Positions 1 to 8,904 are shown, counted from the first letter of the stretch. The stretch: DNA of 33,751 nucleotides from Clostridia bacterium (GCA_017463425.1 JAFTPE010000013.1:1-33751); one strand, 5' to 3'. The notes: a model not told the origin generated them from the letters alone. Numbers and translations: made by a program.

Positions 1-75
1 ACGCAAGAAATGTTGTCGGCGGTCAAAGCGTTTGCTTTGGAATGTAAATTGATCGGCGTATATAATCAAAACTGA
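1..75 (+). CDS. 3' end of an unidentified protein gene (partial)
   Basis: Frame 1 is open from the window edge to a TGA at 73-75, giving 24 C-terminal residues ending in LIGVYNQN. It is on the same strand as the genes downstream and in the usual coding style of the window. Too little is visible to name the protein. A TATAAT that may serve the next gene lies inside its last codons. Confidence 0.4.
   Translation, partial: TQEMLSAVKAFALECKLIGVYNQN
37..66 (+). promoter_or_regulatory. Possible sigma-A promoter for the patatin gene
   Basis: TTGGAA at 37-42 and TATAAT at 61-66 with an 18-base spacer. The -10 box is perfect and the -35 matches 4 of 6. It lies inside the end of the upstream gene. 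The predicted start of transcription near 73 would give a leader of about 90 bases containing the inverted repeat at 87-138. Confidence 0.4.
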
Positions 76-86
76 TAAGATAAAGT

Positions 87-138
87 TCATCTCGTACATG
101 GTATGGTCTTTTACATAAAAAATAGGGGGACGAGATGA
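87..138 (+). other. Inverted repeat (leader hairpin) covering an upstream ATG
   Basis: TCATCTCGT at 87-95 is exactly complementary to ACGAGATGA at 130-138, leaving a 34-base loop. The right arm contains the in-frame ATG at 135, so folding would hide that ATG while leaving the ribosome site at 151-156 and the ATG at 165 free. That it acts as a leader structure is inference. Confidence 0.4.
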
Positions 139-164
139 GAAAAGGGAAGAAAGGAGAAAGAAAA

Positions 165-944
165 ATGCCTAAAAAACTTGGGTTTGCATTGGGCGCGGGG
201 GGCGCGAGAGGCGTTGCGCACGTGGGGTTTTTGAAAGCGATGGAAGACGCGGGGATAAAACCCGATTTTGTTACGGGCTGTTCTATGGGTTCGGTGGTCG
301 GCGCGGCATATTCGGCAGGGGTATCGATTGAAACGATGCGAAAAGCCGTTTGCAGTTTGCGATTGTTTGATTTGATTGCGCCAACGGGAAAACGTGGCGG
401 CTTGTTCGATACGAAAAAAATGCGGCGTATTTTAGCGCATTATATCGGGGATTTGGATTTTGCGGATTTGCAAACTCCTTTTCATTGCGTGGCGGTGGAT
501 ATGATTACGCAATCATTGATTGAATTTTCCGAGGGCAGTCTTTTGGACGCGGTGGTGGCGTCGTCGTCCATTCCGTCTATTTTTTGTCCGACGGAAAAGA
601 ACGGTATGCGCTTAATCGACGGCGGGATTTTGGAACGAGTACCTTTTGAGCAAGTGAAAAATATGGGCGCAGACGTAGTGGTTGCCGTAGACGTTTTGGG
701 GTGGAGAGAATGTAAAGAGGATATGCCTGGAACGCTGGGGATATTGTTGGAAACCATTGATATTATGGACAATTACCGTACCCGCCGCAGACATAAAGAA
801 AAAGCGGATATTATCGATTTTTGGTTAGAACCAGAATTGGGAAGTATGAGCCAATATTCGTTTAAACATTTTGATTTTGCATATCAAAAGGGTTATGAAA
901 TCGGCGAGGCGAACGTCGAGGCGATTCAAAAAGCCTTGCAATAA
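165..944 (+). CDS. Patatin-like phospholipase (RssA/YlbK type)
   Basis: The protein is about 259 residues and probably cytoplasmic, a serine lipid acyl hydrolase of the bacterial patatin family. Visible motifs are the glycine-rich oxyanion loop GAGGARG near residue 10, the nucleophile elbow GCSMG with Ser40, and the DGG motif with Asp152; Ser and Asp form the patatin dyad. The substrate cannot be read from the sequence. I chose the ATG at 165 because AAGGAG at 151-156 is 8 bases upstream and the protein then begins MPKKLGFALG, as family members do. An in-frame ATG at 135 would add ten basic residues and is preceded by a G-run. rarA follows after 18 bases, so the two are probably cotranscribed. 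Confidence 0.9.
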   Translation: MPKKLGFALGAGGARGVAHVGFLKAMEDAGIKPDFVTGCSMGSVVGAAYSAGVSIETMRKAVCSLRLFDLIAPTGKRGGLFDTKKMRRILAHYIGDLDFADLQTPFHCVAVDMITQSLIEFSEGSLLDAVVASSSIPSIFCPTEKNGMRLIDGGILERVPFEQVKNMGADVVVAVDVLGWRECKEDMPGTLGILLETIDIMDNYRTRRRHKEKADIIDFWLEPELGSMSQYSFKHFDFAYQKGYEIGEANVEAIQKALQ

Positions 945-962
945 ACGCGTAGGATAAAAAGT

Positions 963-2270
963 ATGGATTTATTCGATTTTAACAAAAATGAAGAAACGGC
1001 GAAACCGCTTGCCGAACGTATGCGCGCCAATTCCTTAGACGAATTTATCGGGCAAAAGCATATCGTTTCAGACGGGTCGCTGCTTCGTCGCGCGATTGCA
1101 ACCGACCGTTTGGGCAGTTGTATTTTTTGGGGGCCGCCGGGGTGTGGGAAAACCACGCTTGCCAATATTATCGCTTTGCGGACGAACGGAGAATTTATCA
1201 AATTAAACGCCGTCAACGCAGGGGTTGCGGACGTAAAAAAAGCAGTGGAAACGGCGCGTGAAAATTTGAAATTGTACAACAAACGCACATATTTATTGTT
1301 GGACGAATGTCATCGCTTTAATAAAACGCAGAGCGATTCGTTGCTCCCTGCCATCGAACAGGGAAAGATTATTTTTATCGGTTCGACGACGGAGAATCCC
1401 TATGCGGCAATGACGCCTGCTATTGTATCGCGTTGTCGGGTGTTTGAATTTAAGCACTTGACGAACGAGGATATTATCGACGCGCTGAAAAAGGCGATCA
1501 AGAGCAGGCATAAGGGGCTTGGCAAACAAAACGTAACGGCGGACGAGGCTGCGTTGGAACATATTGCTCGGACGGCTGGGGGAGATCTTCGGACGGCGTA
1601 TAACGCCTTGGAACTCGCCGCGTTGACCACCGAGCCGAATACGGAAGGGACGGTGCATATCACCCTTGCGGATGCGGAACAATCCATTCAAAGAAAAGCG
1701 TTATCCTACAACGAAGATTCGTATTACGATTTTTTATCCGCGTTTTGCAAATCTCTTAGAGGGAGCGACGCGAACGCGGCGTTGTATTACGCAATGCGTT
1801 TGATTGAGGGCGGTTGCGACCCTATGTTGATTGCGAGGCGTTTGGTGGTACATTCGGCAGAGGACGTAGGAATGGCTGATCCGAGGGCGTTGCAAATTGC
1901 AACTTCGGCAATGTACGCGCTGGAAAAAATAGGATATCCCGAGGCGCGTATTCCGCTGTCCGAGGCGATTATATACGTATGCGAGGCGGAAAAGAGCAAT
2001 TCGGTTGTGAACGCTATGTATGCGGCAATCGAGGACGTAAGAAATACGCGCGACGACAACGTGCCGCCGTATTTAAAGGACAATTCCTACGGCAGTAAAG
2101 AGGATAAGGCAAACAGCCGTCAATATAAATATCCGCACAACTTTGGCGGATACGTTGAACAACAGTATTTGCCCGATTCTTTAAAAGATAAGATTTATTA
2201 CGTGCCGGGTGAAAACGGGTATGAAAACGAAGTGAAAGAAATCCGTAAAAGAAAAGGGAAAAAGAATTAA
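963..2270 (+). CDS. rarA: Replication-associated recombination ATPase RarA (MgsA)
   Basis: A 435-residue AAA+ ATPase of the RarA/MgsA/WRNIP1 family, which acts at stalled replication forks and binds single-strand-binding protein and DNA ends. Walker A is GPPGCGKTT at residues 57-65, Walker B is LLLDECHR with Asp114-Glu115, and sensor 1 is in GSTTENP. The C-terminal half is the helical tetramerisation region typical of the family, with the conserved KYPHNF segment near the end. Length matches the family (about 420-450). It starts 18 bases after the patatin stop with only a weak ribosome site, which suggests coupling to the upstream gene. I see nothing unusual in the motifs. Confidence 0.96.
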   Translation: MDLFDFNKNEETAKPLAERMRANSLDEFIGQKHIVSDGSLLRRAIATDRLGSCIFWGPPGCGKTTLANIIALRTNGEFIKLNAVNAGVADVKKAVETARENLKLYNKRTYLLLDECHRFNKTQSDSLLPAIEQGKIIFIGSTTENPYAAMTPAIVSRCRVFEFKHLTNEDIIDALKKAIKSRHKGLGKQNVTADEAALEHIARTAGGDLRTAYNALELAALTTEPNTEGTVHITLADAEQSIQRKALSYNEDSYYDFLSAFCKSLRGSDANAALYYAMRLIEGGCDPMLIARRLVVHSAEDVGMADPRALQIATSAMYALEKIGYPEARIPLSEAIIYVCEAEKSNSVVNAMYAAIEDVRNTRDDNVPPYLKDNSYGSKEDKANSRQYKYPHNFGGYVEQQYLPDSLKDKIYYVPGENGYENEVKEIRKRKGKKN

Positions 2271-2326
2271 AAGAGGGTTGAATTTAAGAAAAGAAAAAAT
2301 TTTGATATGATAGCGGAGGAAAAGAG

Positions 2327-3772
2327 ATGAAAATTTTCAAGAGAATAGTTATAATTTTATGCACATCCTTCTTGTTTTTTGGGATAACTTCTTGCCGTAA
2401 GATATCGGATATAGCTCCAAAAAGTTACGGAGAATGGGATGGAAATTACATATATGCTGGAAATATTCGTTGTAAGACGACGGGAGAGGCTGACGAATAT
2501 TTGGTGAAAACTCTTGTAAAAAATAATGTAGAATATTATGTTGAGGAAACGATTGATTTTGCATACAAAGACGATAATATTTATATGTGCTTATCTTTGC
2601 GGTCGGAGGAAGAGGAAAGTGATGCTGTTGATTGTTTTGTATATTATGATATTAAAGAAAAAACAACGGACATCATATATTGGGATTCGGAAAATTATGG
2701 GATTGAATACATTTATAACTTATCGGAAACTTTTGCAGTGTTAAATATGGGAAACAATAGTTTTTTGAGGGTAAATTATAATGGAAATGTAGAACCTATC
2801 CATGAGTATTTAAATCAATTGAAACAAGTGGGGGAGTATCTCATAAAATTTGATTATGTTACGAAAACTTTTTTGTTTCGCAAATGGGAAGAAACAGATT
2901 ATACCGTTATGTTTACGGTATCAGATAAGGTAGAGTCAAATATTGAATACGTTGAGGAAGACGGCAAAAAAGGCTTTTTGGTATATACTAAAGCAGAAGA
3001 AGAAAAAACTTGGAGCAAACTTTATTTCTACGATATTGAAAAGCAAAGCGTATTCGAATTACTGGAAACAAATAATGTCGGGGATTTTTTTGTAAAAGAT
3101 TGCTTTATTATGACAGGAGAACCTGAATATAGAGAATATGTAGTATTTAGTCCAATTTACGCTTTTGAGAATGGACAATTTAAAATGTGGGAAGATACAC
3201 CTTTATCGATTAAACTTTGGTATAATTGTAAGTTATATCGTATTGATTACAAAACAATGGAATTGATTCTTATATACGATTTTGGTAATATGAATGCAAA
3301 TTGTGATTTTACCGATTTTGTAATATTGGATAAGGAGACTCTTTATTTTTCTACGGAGGAAATAGTTTTTGGTGGAGGGATATTAAGGCGAGATAAAGTT
3401 GAAAAAAAGGATTATATTTTAAATTTGCACACAGGGGAATTAAAAAAGACAACCCGTGAAACATATTCGGATTGGTTGGCGAAAGAAAAAGAAAGAAGAT
3501 TGATTGAGGAATCGCCGTCGTGCGGTACATATGTTTATTGGTTTGTACAAGATAGTTATGGTTATATGGGGAGAACTTATACATTATATCGGTATGATAC
3601 CGAAAAAGATACGTTTGAAGCAATGCAATTTTGGAATATTGGTGAAAATGTTGAAGAGGATGAAGATGTTATATATCGTTATTCTTTAAAATTAAAAAAT
3701 GTATGGGAAACCGAGGCTTTATTTGACGGCATTGTGGATTTAAATCACACAATTATTATTCGAGATTATTAA
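2327..3772 (+). CDS. Predicted lipoprotein of unknown function
   Basis: A 481-residue protein with a type II signal peptide: a basic start (MKIFKR), a hydrophobic stretch, and the lipobox ITSC at about residues 20-23, so it is probably anchored on the outer face of the membrane. The rest is rich in aromatic and acidic residues with many short beta-type segments (Y/W/F every few residues), the look of a beta-propeller or repeated beta-sheet protein, but I recognise no family. The ribosome site GGAGG at 2315-2319 is 7 bases from the ATG. Codon use is clearly AT-richer than rarA and nrdR on either side, which suggests recent acquisition or fast evolution. No intrinsic terminator is visible before or after it. 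Confidence 0.8.
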   Translation: MKIFKRIVIILCTSFLFFGITSCRKISDIAPKSYGEWDGNYIYAGNIRCKTTGEADEYLVKTLVKNNVEYYVEETIDFAYKDDNIYMCLSLRSEEEESDAVDCFVYYDIKEKTTDIIYWDSENYGIEYIYNLSETFAVLNMGNNSFLRVNYNGNVEPIHEYLNQLKQVGEYLIKFDYVTKTFLFRKWEETDYTVMFTVSDKVESNIEYVEEDGKKGFLVYTKAEEEKTWSKLYFYDIEKQSVFELLETNNVGDFFVKDCFIMTGEPEYREYVVFSPIYAFENGQFKMWEDTPLSIKLWYNCKLYRIDYKTMELILIYDFGNMNANCDFTDFVILDKETLYFSTEEIVFGGGILRRDKVEKKDYILNLHTGELKKTTRETYSDWLAKEKERRLIEESPSCGTYVYWFVQDSYGYMGRTYTLYRYDTEKDTFEAMQFWNIGENVEEDEDVIYRYSLKLKNVWETEALFDGIVDLNHTIIIRDY

Positions 3773-3815
3773 ATTAAGTATAGGATATACGGTTAAAAAA
3801 AGGATTAGACGAAAA

Positions 3816-4292
3816 ATGAAATGTTTGTATTGTGATTGTACGGAAAGCAAAGTGGTGGATTCGAGGTCGGCGGACGACGACAGAACCATTCGTCGGCGCA
3901 GAGAATGTACGGGTTGCGGCAGACGGTTTACCACGTATGAAACGATAGAGGTAACGCCCGTTTTGGTTGTTAAAAACAACGGAACTCGGCAATCGTTTAA
4001 CGCGGAAAAAATCCGCAACGGGATTATAAAATCGTGCGAAAAACGCCCCGTGCCTATGTCCGTAATCGACGATATAGTTGCCGATATTTCCAAGCAAGTG
4101 TACAACAGTATGGAGAGTGAAATTACTACCAAAACCATTGGGGAAATGGTGATGGAAAGGTTGAAAAAGGTGGACGAAGTGGCGTATGTACGCTATGCGT
4201 CCGTTTACCGTTCGTTTAAAGATTTGTCGTCGTTTATGTCGGAGTTGAAACAGATGATGAAATCCGAAAAATCAGACAAGAAAAACGATTAA
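3816..4292 (+). CDS. nrdR: Transcriptional repressor NrdR
   Basis: 158 residues, the usual size. The N-terminal zinc ribbon uses Cys3, Cys6, Cys31 and Cys34 (CLYC and CTGC) with the family segment RRRRECTGCGRRFTTYE between them, followed by an ATP-cone domain beginning near VVKNNGTRQSFNAEKI. NrdR senses ATP/dATP and represses ribonucleotide reductase genes by binding NrdR boxes; no nrd gene is in this window. Its stop overlaps the ribosome site of ispG, so the two are probably translated from one transcript. Cys8 is an extra cysteine that is not a usual ligand. Confidence 0.97.
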   Translation: MKCLYCDCTESKVVDSRSADDDRTIRRRRECTGCGRRFTTYETIEVTPVLVVKNNGTRQSFNAEKIRNGIIKSCEKRPVPMSVIDDIVADISKQVYNSMESEITTKTIGEMVMERLKKVDEVAYVRYASVYRSFKDLSSFMSELKQMMKSEKSDKKND

Positions 4293-4303
4293 AGGAAATG
4301 AAA

Positions 4304-5356
4304 ATGAAAACTACGAAAAAAATCCTTGTTGGAAACGTTGCAGTCGGCGGAGGAGAACGGGTAAAAATACAATCTATGACGACGACGAAAACAGCGGACG
4401 TGGAAAAGACGGTGGCGCAGATTACCGCGCTTGAAAACGCTGGTTGTGAAATCGTACGCGTGGCGGTTGCGGACGAGGCGGACGCGCAGGCGGTTAAAAA
4501 CGTGGTGGCGAGGATAAAAACACCCCTCGTTGCCGATATTCATTTTTCGCCCAAACTTGCGGTGATGGCGATTGAAAACGGCGCAAATAAAGTGCGTATC
4601 AATCCCGGCAATATAGGCGGTGAAACGGAAATCAAGTTGGTGGCAGATTGTATTAAGGCTCATCATATTCCCGTACGCGTAGGCGCAAACACGGGGAGCA
4701 TTGAAAAAAACTTTCTTGAAAAATACGGACGGAGCGCGGATGCTTTGGTGGAAAGCGCGCTGTATAACGCGCGTATATTGGAAAAATTCGGGGTGCACGA
4801 TATCGCGGTTTCGGTAAAAGCGTCCGACGTGCCGTTGACGGTGTCGGCGTATTCGCTGTTGTCAGAGAAGTGTGATTATCCTCTGCATCTTGGCGTAACG
4901 GAGGCAGGCACAACGGAATCGGGAATTGTCAAGAGCGCGGTTGGAATCGGCAGTTTGCTGTTGAAAGGAATCGGGGATACCATTCGTGTTTCTTTGACGG
5001 ACGACCCTGTGCAAGAAATATACGCAGCGCAACAGATTTTACGCGCTTGCGGATTGGACGAAGAATTTGTAGAAGTGGTTTCATGCCCTACCTGTGGGCG
5101 TTGCGCTTGGGAGAGTATGTCGCTTGCCAACAAAGTGGCAGAATTTGTAAAACCGTATAAAAAGCGCGCGAAAATCGCCGTTATGGGGTGCGTTGTAAAC
5201 GGACCGGGCGAGGCGAAGGACGCTGACCTTGGGATTGCGGGCGGGGTTGGCTCGTGTTTGATTTTTAAAAAGGGCGAGGCGTATCGAAAAGTGGTGGCAA
5301 GCGAAGCGGAAAAAGAGTTTTTTAAGGAAATAAGGTTGTTGTTAGATGGCGAATAA
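4304..5356 (+). CDS. ispG: 4-hydroxy-3-methylbut-2-en-1-yl diphosphate synthase IspG
   Basis: IspG (GcpE) converts methylerythritol cyclodiphosphate to HMBPP, the penultimate step of the MEP isoprenoid pathway, using a [4Fe-4S] cluster. The cluster ligands are visible as CPTC in the C-terminal part and the Cys and Glu of MGCVVNGPGEA. The N-terminal TIM-barrel half has IQSMTTT and the HIPVRVGANTGS segment. At about 350 residues it is the compact bacterial form without the plant-type insert. The ribosome site AAAGGA at 4291-4296 is only 1 base from an ATG at 4298 but 7 from the in-frame ATG at 4304, so I prefer 4304. The gene overlaps the next by 11 bases. Synteny with a polC-type gene and rimP-nusA is the usual clostridial order. 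Confidence 0.96.
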   Translation: MKTTKKILVGNVAVGGGERVKIQSMTTTKTADVEKTVAQITALENAGCEIVRVAVADEADAQAVKNVVARIKTPLVADIHFSPKLAVMAIENGANKVRINPGNIGGETEIKLVADCIKAHHIPVRVGANTGSIEKNFLEKYGRSADALVESALYNARILEKFGVHDIAVSVKASDVPLTVSAYSLLSEKCDYPLHLGVTEAGTTESGIVKSAVGIGSLLLKGIGDTIRVSLTDDPVQEIYAAQQILRACGLDEEFVEVVSCPTCGRCAWESMSLANKVAEFVKPYKKRAKIAVMGCVVNGPGEAKDADLGIAGGVGSCLIFKKGEAYRKVVASEAEKEFFKEIRLLLDGE

Positions 5357-6920
5357 GACGGAACAATTTTTAGAACAAATACGTGAAATCGACGGATTAA
5401 AAAACGCTATTCTCAGCGGAATCACGGTTTTGAAAAGGGAACGCATTGCCGAGTTTTTCCTCGTTACGGACAAAACGTATACGCAAGAGGAGGAAAAAGA
5501 GGCTTGTAAAATTTGTGAAAATTATTTGCCCGACGTTTTTTTGGCAAGGGTGAAAATCGTCAAACGCGTGCCGGACAAAACTTTGCTCAAAAATCGGATT
5601 TACGAATATATTCGCAAAAATTTCCCGGCGGCGTCGGCGTTTTTGGACGAGGAGAATATCGAGGTGGAAACGCTGTCTAGCGGCGCGAATTTTTACGTCG
5701 ATATCGCGGCGGGCGAACAGACTCTGTTTACGTCGGGGAAAATATTGGACGAGGTAAGCAGGTATTTGTCGAGCGTGTTTTGCGGTGCGTTTTACGGCAA
5801 CGTGAGAATCGTGGAAAAGACGAGGGACGAGAGCGTTTTAGACGAACTTCCAGAAACCCAAGCGGACGAAACCGCGCCTGCGGAGATACGTACGTTCCCG
5901 ATATGCGGATACGACAAAATTGACGGTGTAGACGAGCCGTTGAAAAATGCGGTGTATATGGCGGACAGTCAAAACGCGGACGGAACGTTTTCGCTGTGCG
6001 GAAGAATTGTGCATATTGAAGAAATTCCGTACGTAAAACACAATGAAAAGACGGGCGAGGACGTGCAAAAGAGCCGTTTTTCGTTGGCGATCACCGACGA
6101 TACGTTGACCGTTCGGACGAGTTATTTTCCCAAAAAAGCCACTGTGGATAAGGTGCGCGAATTAAAAGTGGGCGATAGGGTGGTTTTGACGGGGACGAAC
6201 GAGGAATTTAAAGGCTCGACATCGTTCAAAGCGGCGAAAATTAATTACGGCGCGCCGCCTGAAAATTTTACGCCCGAGGCGCGAAAAGGTAAGCCCGTAC
6301 CCAAAGCCTACCACGCCGTGTTTCCCGAGCCGTACGTGGATTATACGCAGGCAGGGCTGTTTGACAATTTGAGCAAGCCCGACGATTTGAAAAAGAACAC
6401 GTTCGTCGTATTCGACTTGGAAACGACGGGATTAAACAACAACCCTGCAATGGGCAGAATGGATAAAATTATTGAAATTGGGGCTGTGAAAATCGTCAAC
6501 GGAGAAATGACGGAAAAATTCTCGTCGTTCGTTGCGTGTAAAGAACGGCTTTCTCCCGAAATTGTGGAATTGACGGGCATACACGATTCCGATTTGATTG
6601 GCGCGCCCCCCGTGGAAAAAGTGATGGCGGATTTTTTCCGCTTTACTGACGGCGCGTTTTTAGTAGGACACAACGTAACGTTTGATTATCGATTCGTGCA
6701 TTATTACGGGGAACAATACGGATATATGTTTGATAAAAAACAATACGATACGTTGACGTTGGCACAAGAGGTTTTACGTGGATTGTTGCCCAATTATAAA
6801 TTGAATTCGGTGGCGGATTATTACGGGTTTACGTTTAATCATCACCGCGCGTTCGACGACGCTTGCGTAACGGCGAAGGTGTTTATCGAACTCGTAAAAG
6901 CGAAAGGAAAATTGGAATAA
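5346..6920 (+). CDS. PolC-like 3'-5' exonuclease without PHP or polymerase domains
   Basis: 524 residues. The first part (about 1-190) reads like the N-terminal domain of Gram-positive DNA polymerase III PolC. It is followed by an OB-fold region (about 205-300, FSLCGRIVHIEEIPYV to FKAAKINYG) and a linker, then a DEDDh exonuclease (about 350-520) with Asp357 and Glu359 in FDLETTG, Asp447 in HNVTFDYRF, and His500 and Asp505 in HRAFDDA, so the nuclease looks intact. The protein ends just after the exonuclease: the PHP halves that flank it in PolC, and the whole polymerase palm and fingers, are missing. It starts inside ispG, exactly where full-length polC sits in many clostridia. It probably acts as a separate proofreading or repair exonuclease, with the replicative PolC encoded elsewhere; that is inference. 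Confidence 0.88.
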   Translation: MANKTEQFLEQIREIDGLKNAILSGITVLKRERIAEFFLVTDKTYTQEEEKEACKICENYLPDVFLARVKIVKRVPDKTLLKNRIYEYIRKNFPAASAFLDEENIEVETLSSGANFYVDIAAGEQTLFTSGKILDEVSRYLSSVFCGAFYGNVRIVEKTRDESVLDELPETQADETAPAEIRTFPICGYDKIDGVDEPLKNAVYMADSQNADGTFSLCGRIVHIEEIPYVKHNEKTGEDVQKSRFSLAITDDTLTVRTSYFPKKATVDKVRELKVGDRVVLTGTNEEFKGSTSFKAAKINYGAPPENFTPEARKGKPVPKAYHAVFPEPYVDYTQAGLFDNLSKPDDLKKNTFVVFDLETTGLNNNPAMGRMDKIIEIGAVKIVNGEMTEKFSSFVACKERLSPEIVELTGIHDSDLIGAPPVEKVMADFFRFTDGAFLVGHNVTFDYRFVHYYGEQYGYMFDKKQYDTLTLAQEVLRGLLPNYKLNSVADYYGFTFNHHRAFDDACVTAKVFIELVKAKGKLE

Positions 6921-6956
6921 GAGGATTTTAAGAGGAGATAAAAAACGGAGATAAGA

Positions 6957-8777
6957 ATGGAGAAAAAAGAGGTATACGATTTACTTTCACGCGAATTTCC
7001 CACACCGCAAGCGGTGATGACGGAAATTATCAACCTGGGCGCAATTCTCAATTTGCCAAAAGGTACAGAACATTTTCTCAGTGATTTACACGGGGAATCG
7101 GAAACGTTTTTACATATTTTACGCAATGCGTCGGGCGTTATTCGGACGAAAATCGATTTGGCATTGGGCGATAGTATTTCCACGGAGGAAAAAAACGAAC
7201 TCGCCACGCTGATTTATTATCCCGAAAAACGTTTGGAAAAAATAAAGGACAGCGAAGAAGAGTTGGATTCGTTTTACGCCGTTACGCTTGGGCGGTTGAT
7301 TGAGGTGTGTAAATTGGTTGCGGCAAAATACACTCGTTCAAAAGTACGTAAGGCAATGCCGAGGGAATACCAGTATATATTGGACGAACTTATCAATATG
7401 CCCTATCACAGTATTACGAAATCGGAATATTATGCAAACATCATATCGGGTATTATATCGCTTGGCAACGCAGACAAATTTATCGTGGCAATGTGCTTGC
7501 TGATTCAACGCCTTGCCGTTGACCATTTGCATATCGTAGGGGATATTTACGACAGAGGCAACGGCGCGGATAAAATTATGGATAAATTGCGTCAATACCA
7601 TTCGCTGGATATCGAATGGGGAAATCACGACGTGCTGTGGATGGGCGCGCATTTTGGAAACGAGGCTTGTGTTTGCAATCTTATTCGCATCAACTGCGCG
7701 TATCGCAATTTGCAAGTGATTGAAAATTACGGCATCAACCTTCGCCCCCTCGTTATGTTTGCGTTGGAAGAATATGTGGGCGACCCTTGCGAAACGTTTC
7801 GTATTTCCGACGTATATGGCGAGGAAACGGACTTTGAAAAGAACGAGTTGCTGGCAAAAATGACCAAAGCCATCACCGTGATACAATTAAAATTAGAAAA
7901 CGCGTGGATAAAACGACACCCTGAATTTGATATGGACGATCGGGTGTTGTATCCCTCGTCTACGCTCACGAAAAAAGAACGCGCATTGATAAACATTTTG
8001 AAAGAGGAATTTGAAAGCAACAAGCGTTTGAAAGAGCACGTGGATTTTTTATTGAAAAGAGGGAGCGCGTACAAAACTTTTAACGGGAATTTACTGTTGC
8101 ACGGTTGTGTTCCAACGGAAAAAAGCGGCGAATTTTCCTGCGTTATTATTGGAGATAAACCGTATAAGGGCAAAGCCTTGTTGGATAGATTGGACGTTTT
8201 GGTGCGGACGGCGGCAAACGGGGATAGATACGCTCGCGAGTTTATGTGGTATCTTTGGTGCGGTAAAAAATCGCCCTTTTACGGACGGGATAAGATGTGC
8301 GTGTACAAACGCTATTTTGAAAACCAAGAGGAAAAAGAAAACAAAGACCCGTATTACGAATTTGTCAAAGATGAAGCATTTTGCTTGAAAGTGTTAAAAG
8401 AATTTGGGCTGAATGGAAAGTATTCGACGATTGTCAACGGACATATGCCCGTAAAAGTGAAAGACGGCGAATTGCCTGAGAGTGGAAATTGCCGTCATAT
8501 TACGATAGACGGCGGGCTCTCCAAAGCGTATCATACAAAAACGGGAATCGGCGGATATACGCTGATTTGCAATTCGGAGGGAATGAATCTCGTTTGCCAT
8601 TCTCCCGAATTTTCCAAAGAGGAGGCGTTGGAACATTACGCTGATTTGAAAGGAGAGGTGCGCCGTTTGATTGCGTTTGAAAAACGTATTCTCGTAAAAC
8701 AGACGGACAAAGGCGCAGAAATGCAAAAGCAAATTGAAGTGTTGAAAGGTATGTTAAAAGAATATTATAAAGCGTAA
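6957..8777 (+). CDS. fbp: Fructose-1,6-bisphosphatase, class III
   Basis: 606 residues, near the usual 600-670 of the Firmicutes-type class III enzyme, which hydrolyses fructose 1,6-bisphosphate in gluconeogenesis. It is a calcineurin-fold metallophosphoesterase: DLHGE at 43-47, GDIYDRG with Asp196, Asp199 and Arg200, and GNHD with Asn223-His224-Asp225 supply the two-metal site. Further down, the NGHMPVK segment carries another metal-binding His. The start is supported by CGGAGAT just upstream of the ATG at 6957. It lies 36 bases after the exonuclease gene, with no terminator between, interrupting the usual polC to rimP order. A fresh promoter for rimP lies 45 bases downstream. Confidence 0.97.
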   Translation: MEKKEVYDLLSREFPTPQAVMTEIINLGAILNLPKGTEHFLSDLHGESETFLHILRNASGVIRTKIDLALGDSISTEEKNELATLIYYPEKRLEKIKDSEEELDSFYAVTLGRLIEVCKLVAAKYTRSKVRKAMPREYQYILDELINMPYHSITKSEYYANIISGIISLGNADKFIVAMCLLIQRLAVDHLHIVGDIYDRGNGADKIMDKLRQYHSLDIEWGNHDVLWMGAHFGNEACVCNLIRINCAYRNLQVIENYGINLRPLVMFALEEYVGDPCETFRISDVYGEETDFEKNELLAKMTKAITVIQLKLENAWIKRHPEFDMDDRVLYPSSTLTKKERALINILKEEFESNKRLKEHVDFLLKRGSAYKTFNGNLLLHGCVPTEKSGEFSCVIIGDKPYKGKALLDRLDVLVRTAANGDRYAREFMWYLWCGKKSPFYGRDKMCVYKRYFENQEEKENKDPYYEFVKDEAFCLKVLKEFGLNGKYSTIVNGHMPVKVKDGELPESGNCRHITIDGGLSKAYHTKTGIGGYTLICNSEGMNLVCHSPEFSKEEALEHYADLKGEVRRLIAFEKRILVKQTDKGAEMQKQIEVLKGMLKEYYKA

Positions 8778-8822
8778 ACGGAAGAAAAAGGAAAACTTTT
8801 TTGAAAATGCCTTGTAAAATAC

Positions 8823-8851
8823 TTGCAAAACACGAAGAATCGTGGTATAAT
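8823..8851 (+). promoter_or_regulatory. Sigma-A promoter of the rimP-nusA-infB operon
   Basis: TTGCAA at 8823-8828, a 17-base spacer, and a perfect TATAAT at 8846-8851. The start of transcription would be near 8858, giving a leader of about 70 bases that contains the palindrome at 8879-8904. Confidence 0.8.
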
Positions 8852-8878
8852 AAGGATACTTAATAGTTCGGTAGAAGT

Positions 8879-8904
8879 ATTGAGAGTGGCGCGCCACTCT
8901 CAAT
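8879..8904 (+). other. Perfect 26-base palindrome in the rimP leader
   Basis: Thirteen bases (ATTGAGAGTGGCG) are followed directly by their exact reverse complement, centred between 8891 and 8892. In RNA this is an 11-bp stem with a CGCG loop. No U-run follows (next bases CTTGCTATG), so it is not an ordinary terminator. It lies between the promoter at 8823-8851 and the ribosome site near 8915. It could be a protein-binding operator or a leader hairpin acting on NusA/RimP expression; the sequence alone does not decide. Confidence 0.8.
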
